Shown: positions 8,144 to 17,131, numbered from the stretch's first letter. The stretch is 64,000 nucleotides of DNA from Chitinophagales bacterium (GCA_023957235.1 JAMLHI010000011.1:1-64000); one strand, 5' to 3'. Notes: generated by a model not told the origin, from the sequence alone. Numbers and translations: made by a program.

Positions 8144-9067
8144 TTAGTCCTGATTTGGGTTTACAATAGTAGGATTTTTTCGATAATAATTCTTCCATAA
8201 TCTTTCTATTTTTATCTTGGTTTTTGAATGATGAATATGATTTGGTGTCAAATTACTGATACTCATGTGAGGTCTTTCGCTGTTATATAAATTCACTATG
8301 TCTTTGAGTAGTGTCTTGGCTTCATTGATATTATTAATGTCATACGTTTCTAAATACTCATCTTTAATAATTCCGTTTATTCTTTCTGCTACTGCATTTT
8401 CTAAAGGATTTCCATTTTCGGTCATACTAATTTTTATACCATTGTCCTGTAATAACTTTACATAAGCATGGCTACAATACTGAATGCCTCTGTCACTGTG
8501 ATGGATAAGATTCATAAGGCTCTCTGCCCCCAAGGCAGAGAGAGCCTTATGCAAAGCTTCAATACTTTCTATGGCTTCCATTGTTTCAGCTACCTGATAG
8601 CCTACAATTTTATGTGAGTAGGCATCGGTAATCAAGCTGATATAAAGGTGTTCGCCAGTGTTAATTTTCCAGTAAGTGATATCGCTCACCCATAGCTGGT
8701 TTGGAGCTGTTGGTACAAATTCTCGTATTAGATTGGGATACTTTCTTAGCCAATGGTAAGAGTTAGTGGTCTGTATCCTCCGCTTTCTTTTCCTTATGAG
8801 TAAATGATTGGAAGACAGTAGGTTGAATAATCCATCTCTGCCTATTTTTATTTGATGTTCAAGTAGGAATGGTTGTAACATTTCATATAGTTTTCGTGTT
8901 CCCATTCTTCGATGTTTTTTACGGATTTCTTTTACTCGTTGTATTACCAAATCTTCTTCCAAGGTAGTTGAGATTCCTTCCCAATTGTTTTGATAATAAG
9001 CCTGTCTGCTGATACCAAACCATCCACATAGCTTGGCTAATCCTATGTGTGAAAAATTACTTTTCAT
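8144..9067 (-). CDS. IS3-family transposase OrfB (DDE catalytic part), copy 1
   Basis: 307 residues. The N-terminal HTH_21-like region (GLAKLCGWFGISRQAYY) is followed by the rve-type DDE integrase core. Visible catalytic landmarks are the first Asp in LWVSDITYWK, the second in HSDRGIQYCS, and the Glu in NAVAERINGIIKDEY. The frame is open upstream of this ATG as far as the A6G slippery run, so the active transposase is probably an OrfAB fusion made by -1 frameshifting; the free OrfB start may be minor. Confidence 0.93.
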   Translation of the reverse strand: MKSNFSHIGLAKLCGWFGISRQAYYQNNWEGISTTLEEDLVIQRVKEIRKKHRRMGTRKLYEMLQPFLLEHQIKIGRDGLFNLLSSNHLLIRKRKRRIQTTNSYHWLRKYPNLIREFVPTAPNQLWVSDITYWKINTGEHLYISLITDAYSHKIVGYQVAETMEAIESIEALHKALSALGAESLMNLIHHSDRGIQYCSHAYVKLLQDNGIKISMTENGNPLENAVAERINGIIKDEYLETYDINNINEAKTLLKDIVNLYNSERPHMSISNLTPNHIHHSKTKIKIERLWKNYYRKNPTIVNPNQD

Positions 9068-9072
9068 GGCTT

Positions 9073-9504
9073 CTATGGTTTGGTATTGAACTTTTTTCTT
9101 ATCGGAATTTTAAACTCCTTTTCAGCAACATCTACCATTGTAGAGAAAGCAATTGCTTTTAGCTCTGCATCTTTTAATTGCTTTTCTAATTCCACTATTC
9201 GCTTTTTTAATTGCAGGTTATCAAATGATTCATCATCATTGTTAGTTGCTCTGTCTGGTTTGATTTTTTTCTGTACCATTGGATATAGATTTGATACAAA
9301 GTTAGGTCTTCTGGTTTTGATTCCAGTATTGTAGCCTAATTGTCGCATCCAGCGAAGCAACTGCCCGTGCTCTTGTTCTTCACCAGTGTATTTCTCCCAA
9401 ATCTCCACCTTGGTACATTGAGTAGAAATTAACTCCTGAATGATCTTGTGTTTCTCCTCTACGGTAAAATATTTACCCGCTTTTTGAATGATTTTTTTGT
9501 CCAT
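9073..9504 (-). CDS. IS3-family OrfA (DNA-binding part of transposase), copy 1
   Basis: 143 residues. Its N-terminal half has the helix-turn-helix pattern (TVEEKHKIIQELIST, IWEKYTG). The C-terminal half is a coiled coil (LQLKKRIVELEKQLKDAELKA), as in IS3 OrfA leucine zippers. It ends 5 nt before the OrfB ATG, in a different frame. The last codons contain the slippery run that links it to OrfB. Confidence 0.9.
   Translation of the reverse strand: MDKKIIQKAGKYFTVEEKHKIIQELISTQCTKVEIWEKYTGEEQEHGQLLRWMRQLGYNTGIKTRRPNFVSNLYPMVQKKIKPDRATNNDDESFDNLQLKKRIVELEKQLKDAELKAIAFSTMVDVAEKEFKIPIRKKFNTKP
9091..9097 (-). other. Probable programmed -1 frameshift site (A AAA AAG)
   Basis: On the minus strand the OrfA codons AGA AAA AAG contain the classic IS3 slippery heptamer. 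A -1 slip reads on as VQYQTIEAMKS, directly in frame with OrfB. The same site exists at 18415-18421 in copy 2. I did not model a stimulatory structure. Confidence 0.75.
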
Positions 9505-9569
9505 TTTTTACACTTTTTAGTGTAAACCTATTTTAGGACAAGACAATGTGTATGGTTTTAGCGTTGGCA

Positions 9570-10571
9570 TTATTTCCGTTTTTTGTTTTCTATCTTTTTA
9601 ATCGCTTTTTCAAAGTCGCCTTCACCGATTGTTTTCTGTCGGTTCTCTTTAAATTTCTCGTATTCCCGTTCCGCATTTGCTTTTCCCAATTCGTGGGAGA
9701 TGCTTCCTGCATTGTTCAGTATTTCTCGGTCGTTGAGTGTCAAAAATCCATTTAACTTCTCAATCCAATCTTTCATATACATTGGTACTCTCCGCTGCGC
9801 TTGTCCTTGTGCGAAAATCAGGTATTGCTCCACCAAATTGTTCAAGGCGGAGAGTTCTTCTTCGTTCAAATAATTCTTTGCAATGGAAACATCTGTCTTT
9901 CTGATTTGAGTACCTCTCCAAGTAGTCAAGCCCATATTCTTCTTCGAGCTGTTGGCTCGTTCGCTGATAATTTCTGCTGCCGTTTGACCCGTGATTGCCC
10001 AATGCAGTTTGTTCTGAACTGTTTTGAAGAACTCAATGCTAATGTCCAAAGTAGGGTCATAATCCACACTTGTGGCGTAAATGTCCGTGATTTTTCTGTA
10101 AAAGCGTTTTTCGGAAGTACGAATATCCTGTATCCGTCTTTCTAATTCTTCAAAATAGTCGAACGGCAAATCAGGATTTTTCAGACGTTCGTCATCCAAA
10201 ACAAATCCTTTTACAATGTATTCCCTCAAATGCTGGGTAGCCCATTGCCTGAATTTGGTCGCTATATGTGATTTTATACGGTATCCGACCGAAATGATAG
10301 CATCAAGATTATAGAAAACCTGCTTTCGTTTTACCTCTCGGTTTCCCTCTTGTTGAACTATTAAGAATTCCTTAATAGTTCGATTTTCTTCCAATTCGCC
10401 CTCTTCAAATATGTTTTTAAGGTGCATATTGATATTGGGAATGGATGTCTGAAACAACTCCGCCATCAGTTTTTGGGTGAGCCAAACGGTTTCATCCTGA
10501 AAACGAACGTCCAATTTTGTTTCTCCGTTTTCTGTCTGATAAATGACTATCTGGGATTTGTTTTCTTCCAT
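9570..10571 (-). CDS. rhuM: RhuM-family (virulence protein RhuM-like) protein
   Basis: A 333-residue cytoplasmic protein with the RhuM family start (IVIYQTENGETKLDVRFQDETVWLTQK as an opening, given here in outline), a helix-turn-helix-like N-terminus (QKLMAELFQTSIPNINMHL), the conserved VFYNLDAIISVGYRI near residues 85-99, and a C-terminal helical domain. RhuM proteins are common in Bacteroidota islands beside restriction systems, and their biochemistry is unsettled. It starts 11 nt after the PD-(D/E)XK gene stop, so it looks like the last gene of the restriction-modification operon. Confidence 0.9.
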   Translation of the reverse strand: MEENKSQIVIYQTENGETKLDVRFQDETVWLTQKLMAELFQTSIPNINMHLKNIFEEGELEENRTIKEFLIVQQEGNREVKRKQVFYNLDAIISVGYRIKSHIATKFRQWATQHLREYIVKGFVLDDERLKNPDLPFDYFEELERRIQDIRTSEKRFYRKITDIYATSVDYDPTLDISIEFFKTVQNKLHWAITGQTAAEIISERANSSKKNMGLTTWRGTQIRKTDVSIAKNYLNEEELSALNNLVEQYLIFAQGQAQRRVPMYMKDWIEKLNGFLTLNDREILNNAGSISHELGKANAEREYEKFKENRQKTIGEGDFEKAIKKIENKKRK

Positions 10572-10582
10572 TTTCTTCGCTG

Positions 10583-11569
10583 TTAATTGTCTTTTAAATA
10601 TGGTTGCAAGAGTACGTCAACACCCGAATCAATAGATTTGGAATTTATCAAATTGCTTGTAAACCTGACGTTGGAAACTTCTTTAGGAATGTTGGTGCTT
10701 TCAATCTTGGGAATATCCTCTGACTTATAAAACCGTAAAGATTCTTTGGCAAATTCGTAATTGAATTTGATTTCATTGACACGTTCAACATCAATACCCA
10801 ATGTTGAGTAAACTAAAAGATGTAGTTTCTCTTTTTGTTTTGGAAAATCATCTAATTTGCCGTTGATTTTATTCATTAAATCAATAACACTTAATCCTAC
10901 AACACTTATGTTTACAAGAATTGAAGCAATGATAATTTCCAAATTGTTGATTGGATTTAGTTGAGCCGAACTAAAATGATGTGTCCTCGATTCTGTGGAC
11001 GAACTTTTTACTTCTATTCGTAATTTATCAAAACTAAAATCAAATTTTTCTTCTGGAATGCTGTGCCAACCCAAAATGACTTTTTCTGGGAAATTAGACT
11101 GTTCTATTAAAAATAGTTCACTCCAAAGTCCTTGTATGGATTTTTGGGGTGGTTCTTTTATTGCTTTGAAAAGTTCGATAAATTTATCTACAGTCTGCTT
11201 TATTTTTTTATTGGATGGGTTTTGCCCAAGCGATTTTATCAAGATTTGACAGGTCTTCAAAAAAACATCTTTGACATCATCATTTTGACCGATGTAGGAA
11301 ACGACAGAAAAGTTATTTTGACTTACTTCCGTATCTGTTTCAATTTCGCATTTTACATTGTGCGTTACTTTGATGTTAAACAGGTTCTGATTTGCAACAA
11401 AGAAATCTTGGTTACTCTCTGAAATGAAAATCAGTAGGCTTGGGTTGTCATTAAAATTTTTGGCAATTCTATGATTCTCAAATCCCTTAATAGCTTTTGC
11501 TGAAAAGTTGTTGGAACTTGGCTTTTGTGGCAAGGGAAGTTTGTCATATATCTTCTTTAAATCAACCAT
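10583..11569 (-). CDS. PD-(D/E)XK motif protein, putative restriction nuclease subunit
   Basis: 328 residues. The nuclease core is near residues 147-190: a conserved Glu in GLWSELFLIEQ, then FDFSFDKLRIEVKSSS, which supplies Asp and the E-x-K pair (E186, K188). The C-terminal half is alpha-helical. It overlaps the Z1 gene by 8 nt. This protein with a Z1 ATPase, a MORC-like ATPase and a cytosine methyltransferase is an arrangement predicted to be a restriction system in work on MutL/MORC homologues. It is the most likely DNA-cleaving subunit, by motif only. Confidence 0.88.
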   Translation of the reverse strand: MVDLKKIYDKLPLPQKPSSNNFSAKAIKGFENHRIAKNFNDNPSLLIFISESNQDFFVANQNLFNIKVTHNVKCEIETDTEVSQNNFSVVSYIGQNDDVKDVFLKTCQILIKSLGQNPSNKKIKQTVDKFIELFKAIKEPPQKSIQGLWSELFLIEQSNFPEKVILGWHSIPEEKFDFSFDKLRIEVKSSSTESRTHHFSSAQLNPINNLEIIIASILVNISVVGLSVIDLMNKINGKLDDFPKQKEKLHLLVYSTLGIDVERVNEIKFNYEFAKESLRFYKSEDIPKIESTNIPKEVSNVRFTSNLINSKSIDSGVDVLLQPYLKDN

Positions 11570-13805
11570 TCTCTTTAGAGATTAATGATTGTGAAAGACG
11601 AGCAGGAATCCAAACTGCTATTGAGATTATATTTTTATAATCGGTATCACGGAAGTCAAGGTTATGAATTTGAACCGTTACAAAATCATCTGATTTTATC
11701 TTTTCGTCTCCTGGATAAATAACTTCTCCTGTTCTTGGGTTTTTACCTTGAAATAATTGCTGTATTTCATCTTTTTTCAAACGTCTTGTTCTTGCATCTC
11801 CTTTGGCTATCAGATATACAAAGCTATCTTCGGGTGGAAATTCATCTGTGTACAAATCAATCACAGATTTCAGATTTGTAAAGGTGGTAGAATCAGTCTG
11901 TCTTGTAAATTTCAATTCATTCAACAAATCCGTAAACAAGTCTTTTAATGGTAGTTTTGCTACAAGATGTTTTTGTTCTTCTGTTCTGTCCTTATGTCCT
12001 TCGTCTTCTGTAAATAACTCCTTGTATTTATCAGTAAATGAATCAACTGCGGCTCTATTACTTTCGATGATTATTTCGCTGTCGTGGGGAGCTCTAATTC
12101 TCACCCATTTGTTGCCAAAAGTGGTTCTTGTCAAATCTTCGGACAGTACATTTTTCCTTGTTAGCTTAAACATTTCATCAAGGACAAATCTTCTTTCCAA
12201 GTCGTTTAGATGTTGCCCCGAAAGTTTATGTTCTAATAGTTTTTTTCGTATATCTTCTTCGTGATTGACATACTCACTAAACAGGTGTACGTTTTCAGCA
12301 TCAAGATAAACCCGACAATGACCTAAATAATCTTTTTTGTAGCCAAAAAAACGAGCCCTTTGCTGTAAAGTGTCGGCATTTCCAACGCCTTTATTTCTCG
12401 GCATATAGGTAATGGTCAAGCCCTCAACTGTAAACCCTCTGTCCATAGCCTGACCACCAACAAGAATAAAAGAATAATTGCTACTCCAATCAACTAAACT
12501 TCCTGCCTTTGAGTTGAGTTGTTCGACTGCTGTACTATTGATATTATGACCCAATGTTTCCAAAAGTTCTTCAAAAGGTTGGACTTCTGGAGCATTTGCT
12601 TTCAAGTCTTTGTATGCCTCTTTGAACTCTGAAATTATTTGCTGTTTGGACTCATCATCATCAGCTCTTTCCAATAAAACTTTTCCCCAAAGGTTTTTTA
12701 TATGCGTAACCCACTCATAATAAATCCCGTGGTCATCCACTAAACGGGAAGGATGCACCATCATAGAGCGATTTTTCGGATTTCCCTTTTTTGCACCCAA
12801 TAACCGCCCTGACGTAACACTTAAAAAGAAAGTTCGCATAGCTTCTTTTAAACTATCAGGTGCTTCATCAAATACATTTTCGTCACTGTAAATTTCGGAA
12901 TAGGGGATTTGCCTTATTATAAAATGGTTTTCCAAACAAAATGCTCTACCTCCTGTGTATTTATCTCCGGGAGTCAATAATTGAATAAAATTGGGCGACA
13001 GATTATCAAAAATATTTATGAATAATGGAGCTTGCGGAGTAGCGGTGTATTGAATAAAAGTATGATGTGGCAAAATGTTTTTTAAATCTCTGATTCTGCC
13101 ATAAATTGTACTCATTTCTTGCTCGGTATGGATGCCTGTTTCTTTTGCCCTTTTAGCATTAGAACTTGCTTTGGTATTCATACTCGCTTGGTCTCCCTCG
13201 TCATCTATTATCAAAGTTGGAACGTTTGATAAATCAAGTTTTTTAAGCACTGCAAACAAGTTTTTCAAGTGACTTGTGTTTTTCATTACCGTAATCAGTA
13301 ATGTTTTTTTGAAGTCATCAGGTGTATTGGGTTTTTTCCAATTCTGCAATTCTCTTTGAATGGTGTTTTTGTCTTGTGGATTTCGGCTTGGGTCTTTTGG
13401 ATTATTGAGCATTACCCATTTTCTGTGAAACCCTTGATTTACGCCTAAATCATTTTGCAGTCTGTTGAATGATTGATTGACCAAATTTGTTGAAATGCCT
13501 GCAAGCACAATTACAATTTGATAATCATTGTCTCTTGCCAATGCTGTTAGGGTAGTAAAAGATAGGGTTTTTCCACTTTGGACATAACCAAAAACCAATC
13601 CTGTATCATTATTGGTAGTTTCATTGGGATTACCGCACAATTTCATAATGTGGTAAGTTTCTTCTTTAACCTTTTCTTTGGCATCCGCATCATCACCAAA
13701 AACTTTGTCTAAAAGTTTTTCTGTTTCTTCACCATATTGAGGTGTCCAATTGCCGTTATTTGGTGTAGTGTCAGACATTATGTTTATGTTTTCAGTTTCA
13801 GACAT
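11562..13805 (-). CDS. Z1 domain-containing superfamily II-type ATPase
   Basis: 747 residues. Helicase-like motifs are visible: Walker A GYVQSGKT at residues 73-80, a Walker B-like LIIDDEGD at 198-205, the Z1 hallmark GGQAMDRGFTVEGLTITYMPR, and a motif VI-like QQRARFFGYK. The last 200 residues are an extra domain, probably for DNA or partner binding. The gene lies between the GHKL ATPase (3-nt gap) and the nuclease (8-nt overlap), so the three are surely co-expressed. Its expected role is ATP-driven translocation or remodelling in restriction; substrate specificity cannot be read from sequence. Confidence 0.92.
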   Translation of the reverse strand: MSETENINIMSDTTPNNGNWTPQYGEETEKLLDKVFGDDADAKEKVKEETYHIMKLCGNPNETTNNDTGLVFGYVQSGKTLSFTTLTALARDNDYQIVIVLAGISTNLVNQSFNRLQNDLGVNQGFHRKWVMLNNPKDPSRNPQDKNTIQRELQNWKKPNTPDDFKKTLLITVMKNTSHLKNLFAVLKKLDLSNVPTLIIDDEGDQASMNTKASSNAKRAKETGIHTEQEMSTIYGRIRDLKNILPHHTFIQYTATPQAPLFINIFDNLSPNFIQLLTPGDKYTGGRAFCLENHFIIRQIPYSEIYSDENVFDEAPDSLKEAMRTFFLSVTSGRLLGAKKGNPKNRSMMVHPSRLVDDHGIYYEWVTHIKNLWGKVLLERADDDESKQQIISEFKEAYKDLKANAPEVQPFEELLETLGHNINSTAVEQLNSKAGSLVDWSSNYSFILVGGQAMDRGFTVEGLTITYMPRNKGVGNADTLQQRARFFGYKKDYLGHCRVYLDAENVHLFSEYVNHEEDIRKKLLEHKLSGQHLNDLERRFVLDEMFKLTRKNVLSEDLTRTTFGNKWVRIRAPHDSEIIIESNRAAVDSFTDKYKELFTEDEGHKDRTEEQKHLVAKLPLKDLFTDLLNELKFTRQTDSTTFTNLKSVIDLYTDEFPPEDSFVYLIAKGDARTRRLKKDEIQQLFQGKNPRTGEVIYPGDEKIKSDDFVTVQIHNLDFRDTDYKNIISIAVWIPARLSQSLISKENG

Positions 13806-13808
13806 ACC

Positions 13809-15371
13809 TTATAATTTTGATAATGAACCAAGTAAAAGTTCGTTCATATTATTTCTTAATTCCGTTATAGGAGCACCTGATTTTTTCACGATAATTTCAG
13901 ACAACCCTAAAGCTACAACCATCCGTAATAGTGGCTCAATTATTTTGTGGTCATCTCCTGCAAATTCTACCATAAAAGGATGTGTAAGAGATAATCTAAC
14001 TCCGATATTTTTAAAGTTTGGTGTTTTTTCAGGAATTAAATGGTCTCCAACTTGAATTAATTCATCAATGGTTTCGTCATACGATAATTCTATGTGAACC
14101 ATATAATCAATATTGGAAATGTTCAATGGGAATTTCTTATGATATGATTTAGAAACCTCTTTTAGTGATGGTTCTTCAACTTTATCAGGAATAGGTTTTG
14201 CAACAACATTTTGTACATCTTGGGAAATGCTATCTTTAATCTTGTCAGTTGTATTGTCAACTACCTTTTTAGATACTTCTTGATATTTTTTTGCACTTTC
14301 ACGAACCCTGTATTTATCAGCCTGTTTTAAAATTGGAATTGAATTTTCACTTTCTAATTCTTCTTTTAAAATTTCCAAAAATGCTTCCATATTGTCATCC
14401 CACTGAAAACCATCTTTTGTGTGGCTTACTTTAAAGCCTTCAAGATGCAATTCCCCAAAAAGTCTTTTATATCTATGGCTACCCAAAGAACCTGATAAAG
14501 CAGGTGGTCTAAATCCTTCGTCATTGTCCGCACTGCCTTCAATTACTCTTCCTCGTCTAAATAATGCAAACCCACTATCGCTTACAGACATTGTTTCCAT
14601 AATGGCAACAAATCCTTTGGCTCTTAATTTTCCTCCTTTGTGGTCATCACCAAAGTCAAAATCAACTTCCTGTTTCCATTTTATGCTTTCACCATCAGGT
14701 GTTTCATAATAAGCAGTATTTAAAATTTTGGGAGTCTTGTAAGTCAGTTTTTCTCCGTTAATGTATAAGTCTAAAATCCCATTTCTGAAAAAATCCCTGT
14801 AAATGCTTGCTAAATGCCTTTTCACCTTTCCAAGTCCTCTTCTTACAGGCATTTTTTCCTCAACTCCGTATAGCGTAATTAAGGTATAGTGCGAATCAGG
14901 GTTGGCGGTTTTAGTGTCAATTTCTAACTCTTGGATTTTATCTTCTACGATTTTTGAAATATCAAATACTACCGTGCGTTCAACATTTTCATTAATTGCC
15001 TTTGTCTTAACCTGCCATTTGTTGGAAAACCAACAGGCGGCAGATTTCATCCCCATACCAAATTCTGATAGTCGAGTATTATCAGGAGGTAATTCGGCAG
15101 TTCTAAATGCTCTTTGGTAATCACTTGAATGAATCCCTGCGGCATTATCTTTAATGTTGATTCTATTGTTATTGGTGTCAAATTCAATATCAACTCTTAA
15201 CTTAAAGTTATCGCCTTCAATCTTCTTTAATTCTTCTTCATTTTTCAAATAACTGTCAATAGCATTATCAACAAATTCAGCTAATGCATAATATGATTTG
15301 TAATTAAGGTGTTTTAAAACAGAAAGAATTGTTACACCTGGTCTGATGTTTACATTATTTAATTCTTTCAT
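13809..15371 (-). CDS. MORC/MutL-like GHKL ATPase of the restriction system
   Basis: 520 residues with an N-terminal HATPase domain of the Hsp90/MutL/MORC type. The N box is ALAEFVDNAIDSYL (N36), the G1 box KDNAAGI (D75, G79), and the G2 box SEFGMGMKSAACW (105-110). A transducer-like S5 domain follows, then a charged helical segment near residues 330-400. It overlaps the methyltransferase gene by 17 nt. MORC-like ATPases clamp DNA on ATP binding, so coupling of recognition to the Z1 motor and nuclease is a plausible role, inferred from family knowledge. Confidence 0.92.
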   Translation of the reverse strand: MKELNNVNIRPGVTILSVLKHLNYKSYYALAEFVDNAIDSYLKNEEELKKIEGDNFKLRVDIEFDTNNNRINIKDNAAGIHSSDYQRAFRTAELPPDNTRLSEFGMGMKSAACWFSNKWQVKTKAINENVERTVVFDISKIVEDKIQELEIDTKTANPDSHYTLITLYGVEEKMPVRRGLGKVKRHLASIYRDFFRNGILDLYINGEKLTYKTPKILNTAYYETPDGESIKWKQEVDFDFGDDHKGGKLRAKGFVAIMETMSVSDSGFALFRRGRVIEGSADNDEGFRPPALSGSLGSHRYKRLFGELHLEGFKVSHTKDGFQWDDNMEAFLEILKEELESENSIPILKQADKYRVRESAKKYQEVSKKVVDNTTDKIKDSISQDVQNVVAKPIPDKVEEPSLKEVSKSYHKKFPLNISNIDYMVHIELSYDETIDELIQVGDHLIPEKTPNFKNIGVRLSLTHPFMVEFAGDDHKIIEPLLRMVVALGLSEIIVKKSGAPITELRNNMNELLLGSLSKL

Positions 15372-16737
15372 AGTTTAATTCGTTTGTTATAGCGGAGTTT
15401 ACTTGAGTTCCATTTATTGCTTTTTTAGCACCATTTAACTCGACAACTTTGGGTTGTTCTTGTATAAGTTTTTCCGCAATTAATTTGACGATTTTAGAGT
15501 TTACTGCATTTCCCAAAGCCTTAAAAGCTGCATTGTCATTTTGTGGTAGGGAAATGCCTTCCAAAGATTGCAATTTCAAACCTTCTTCTCTTGTGATGTA
15601 GCGTTTTTGCCAACCAATGATTGGGATTTGGGTATTTGTGCAAACAAGCGATGGAAAAAAATCGACTTTTTTCACCCTAATTCCCGAAGCTCTGAATTGC
15701 AGGATGTAATTTTCTAATTTTCTTTCTCCATCACCAACATTCCACTCCAACTTTTGCCAACTTTGTGAGGGGTATTCGGCAATTTTTGCCACCACACCGT
15801 TTATATATTTTTTGTTGTCGTTGTAAAAATCCCTGCTTTGTCGAATGTAGTTTCGTTTCCAACTTGGAAAAGATTTTTCTACTCTTGCATAACTCGGCAA
15901 ATTGGCTCGTTGGTCTTTTTTACTCATCCCTTTTAAGGCTTTCCCAAAATTTCCTTTGTATTCGCCCAAGTTTTTTGCGGATAACTTTAATGGATATGAT
16001 TTTTCATAAGGGTAGGTAGCCCCAAATTCCATTCCCCAAATTGGAAATCCGGGTAGTTTGGTTTCTTTTGGAATTTGGTCAATGAATGTTTGCCAAAGTT
16101 TCAAACATTCTTGATTTGCCTTTGGCAGTTCTTTGAATAACTTTGGTTTTTCTTCAATGAACTGATGTATATCAATTATGGGTGTTTTTTGTTCATCAAT
16201 TTCATCAAACGAAAAATGGTCAAGCCCGATTAATGAGCCTACAATAAAAATTCTTTTTCTGTGTTGTGGTACTCCAAAATCTTGGGGCGAATATACTTGG
16301 TGGTCAACCGTATAACCCAAGCTTGAGAGCTCGTTGTGCATATAATTCCAAGTCTCCTCATTGTCGTGTTGCTTGATAAATGGCACATTTTCAAGAATGA
16401 AGAATTTTGGTTTTCTAAATGCAAGGATTTTAGCAATTTCGTCAAATAACGTTCCCCTGTCATCATCTCGCCCCAATTGCTTTCCTGCTTTTGAGAATGG
16501 TTGGCACGGAAATCCTGCACATAAAATGTCGTGTGGTGGAATTGATTCTATTTCTTTTTCCACTATTTTTTTGATGTCGCCTTGGGCTTCAATTCCCCAA
16601 TTTTCCTGATAAACTTGTCGTAAGGTAGGGTCAAGTTCGCTTACAAATACACATTCGTGTCCAAGTTCGTGTAATGCTTTATGAAAGCCCCCAAGTCCTG
16701 CAAACAGGTCTATAAATTTTAATTTCGTTTTAGTCAT
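15355..16737 (-). CDS. dcm: DNA (cytosine-5) methyltransferase
   Basis: 460 residues with all main m5C motifs in order: I (FIDLFAGLGGFHKAL, 8-22), IV (CAGFPCQPFSKAG, catalytic C78), VI (ENV, 116-118), VIII (QHRKRIFIVG, 158-167), a long variable target-recognition region, and IX/X near the C-terminus (ALGNAVNSKIVKLIAEKL). It protects the host DNA and sets the recognition sequence, which cannot be predicted here. It overlaps the HTH gene by 8 nt upstream and the GHKL ATPase by 17 nt downstream. Confidence 0.95.
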   Translation of the reverse strand: MTKTKLKFIDLFAGLGGFHKALHELGHECVFVSELDPTLRQVYQENWGIEAQGDIKKIVEKEIESIPPHDILCAGFPCQPFSKAGKQLGRDDDRGTLFDEIAKILAFRKPKFFILENVPFIKQHDNEETWNYMHNELSSLGYTVDHQVYSPQDFGVPQHRKRIFIVGSLIGLDHFSFDEIDEQKTPIIDIHQFIEEKPKLFKELPKANQECLKLWQTFIDQIPKETKLPGFPIWGMEFGATYPYEKSYPLKLSAKNLGEYKGNFGKALKGMSKKDQRANLPSYARVEKSFPSWKRNYIRQSRDFYNDNKKYINGVVAKIAEYPSQSWQKLEWNVGDGERKLENYILQFRASGIRVKKVDFFPSLVCTNTQIPIIGWQKRYITREEGLKLQSLEGISLPQNDNAAFKALGNAVNSKIVKLIAEKLIQEQPKVVELNGAKKAINGTQVNSAITNELNYERIK

Positions 16738-16933
16738 TCTTATTTAGGCTCTCCGTTAATAAATCTCTCGCATCTACTTTCAGTAGTTCAGCTATTTTGT
16801 ACAAGTCTTCTATGCTCGGTTGTCTTCTGTTTTGGGCGTAAGAGTTTACCATATTGTAGCTTTTCCCCAATTGTTCAGCGAGCCAAACCTGTTTTATTCC
16901 TTTTTCTTCTAAAACCTTTTTTATTCGGTTCAT
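16730..16933 (-). CDS. XRE-family helix-turn-helix regulator (controller-like)
   Basis: 67 residues from the chosen ATG at 16933 (MNRIKKVLEEKGIKQVWLAE). An upstream in-frame ATG at 16957 would add eight residues that are not typical of the family. The HTH spans KQVWLAEQLGKSYNMVNSY, followed by RQPSIEDLYKIAELL. It is the first gene of the restriction-modification operon and overlaps dcm by 8 nt, as controller proteins do. It probably times expression of methylation before cleavage. A palindrome just upstream is a candidate operator. Confidence 0.88.
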   Translation of the reverse strand: MNRIKKVLEEKGIKQVWLAEQLGKSYNMVNSYAQNRRQPSIEDLYKIAELLKVDARDLLTESLNKND

Positions 16934-16993
16934 TTTTGAATTTTTTATGTCGCACATTTCAACTCCACAAAAATAATCAAGATTTTCGCTTAT

Positions 16994-17006
16994 CTCATTA
17001 AATGAG
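16994..17006. promoter_or_regulatory. Candidate operator upstream of the HTH regulator
   Basis: CTCATTAAATGAG is a perfect 6+1+6 palindrome about 60 nt before the regulator start. It lies in the leader of the restriction operon, where a controller protein would bind. There is a looser TCATTT-containing stretch just beyond it at 17018-17026. No binding data can be inferred. Confidence 0.4.
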
Positions 17007-17043
17007 CTTAAAAAATATCATTTCATTTGTTAGCGTTGGGAGA

Positions 17044-17107
17044 GGCAAGCTCTTTTGGTTTTTTCAGCGGTTGGCATTTGTGTCGGCAAAAAACCAAATG
17101 TGCTTGA
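17044..17107. repeat. Palindromic repeat (family 2), intact copy
   Basis: Left arm GGCAAGCTCTTTTGGTTTTT, right arm AAAAAACCAAATGTGCTTG, 23-nt loop. The outer AAGCTCTTTT/AAATGTGCTT arms are shared with 17332-17394, while the inner stem differs. It is preceded by GTTAGCGTTGG (17029-17039), also seen at 8009 and 9557. It lies between two GTTAGC/GCTAAC cores (17029 and 17139), so it may be the body of a gene-less cassette of about 110 bp. Confidence 0.65.
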
Positions 17108-17131
17108 CTGTGCGGTTGGCTTTTAGTATGT

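Larger units (their letters stand above)
8081..9544 (-). mobile_element. IS3-family insertion sequence, copy 1
   Basis: About 1.46 kb with imperfect terminal inverted repeats: left ACTCGTCCTAAAAAAAGTTT, right end (reverse complement) GTCTTGTCCTAAAATAGGTT. It carries orfA and orfB on the minus strand. AATG is repeated on both sides (8077-8080 and 9545-9548), which I read as a 4-bp target duplication. All the left ends in this window are also preceded by TG, so the exact terminus could be 2 bp further out. It appears identical to the copy at 17405-18868. Confidence 0.9.

Noticed and set aside
9546-9755. Plus-strand ORF of 69 residues after IS copy 1
   Set aside because: It lies antisense to the conserved RhuM gene and has no recognisable family; its composition is that of a shadow frame.
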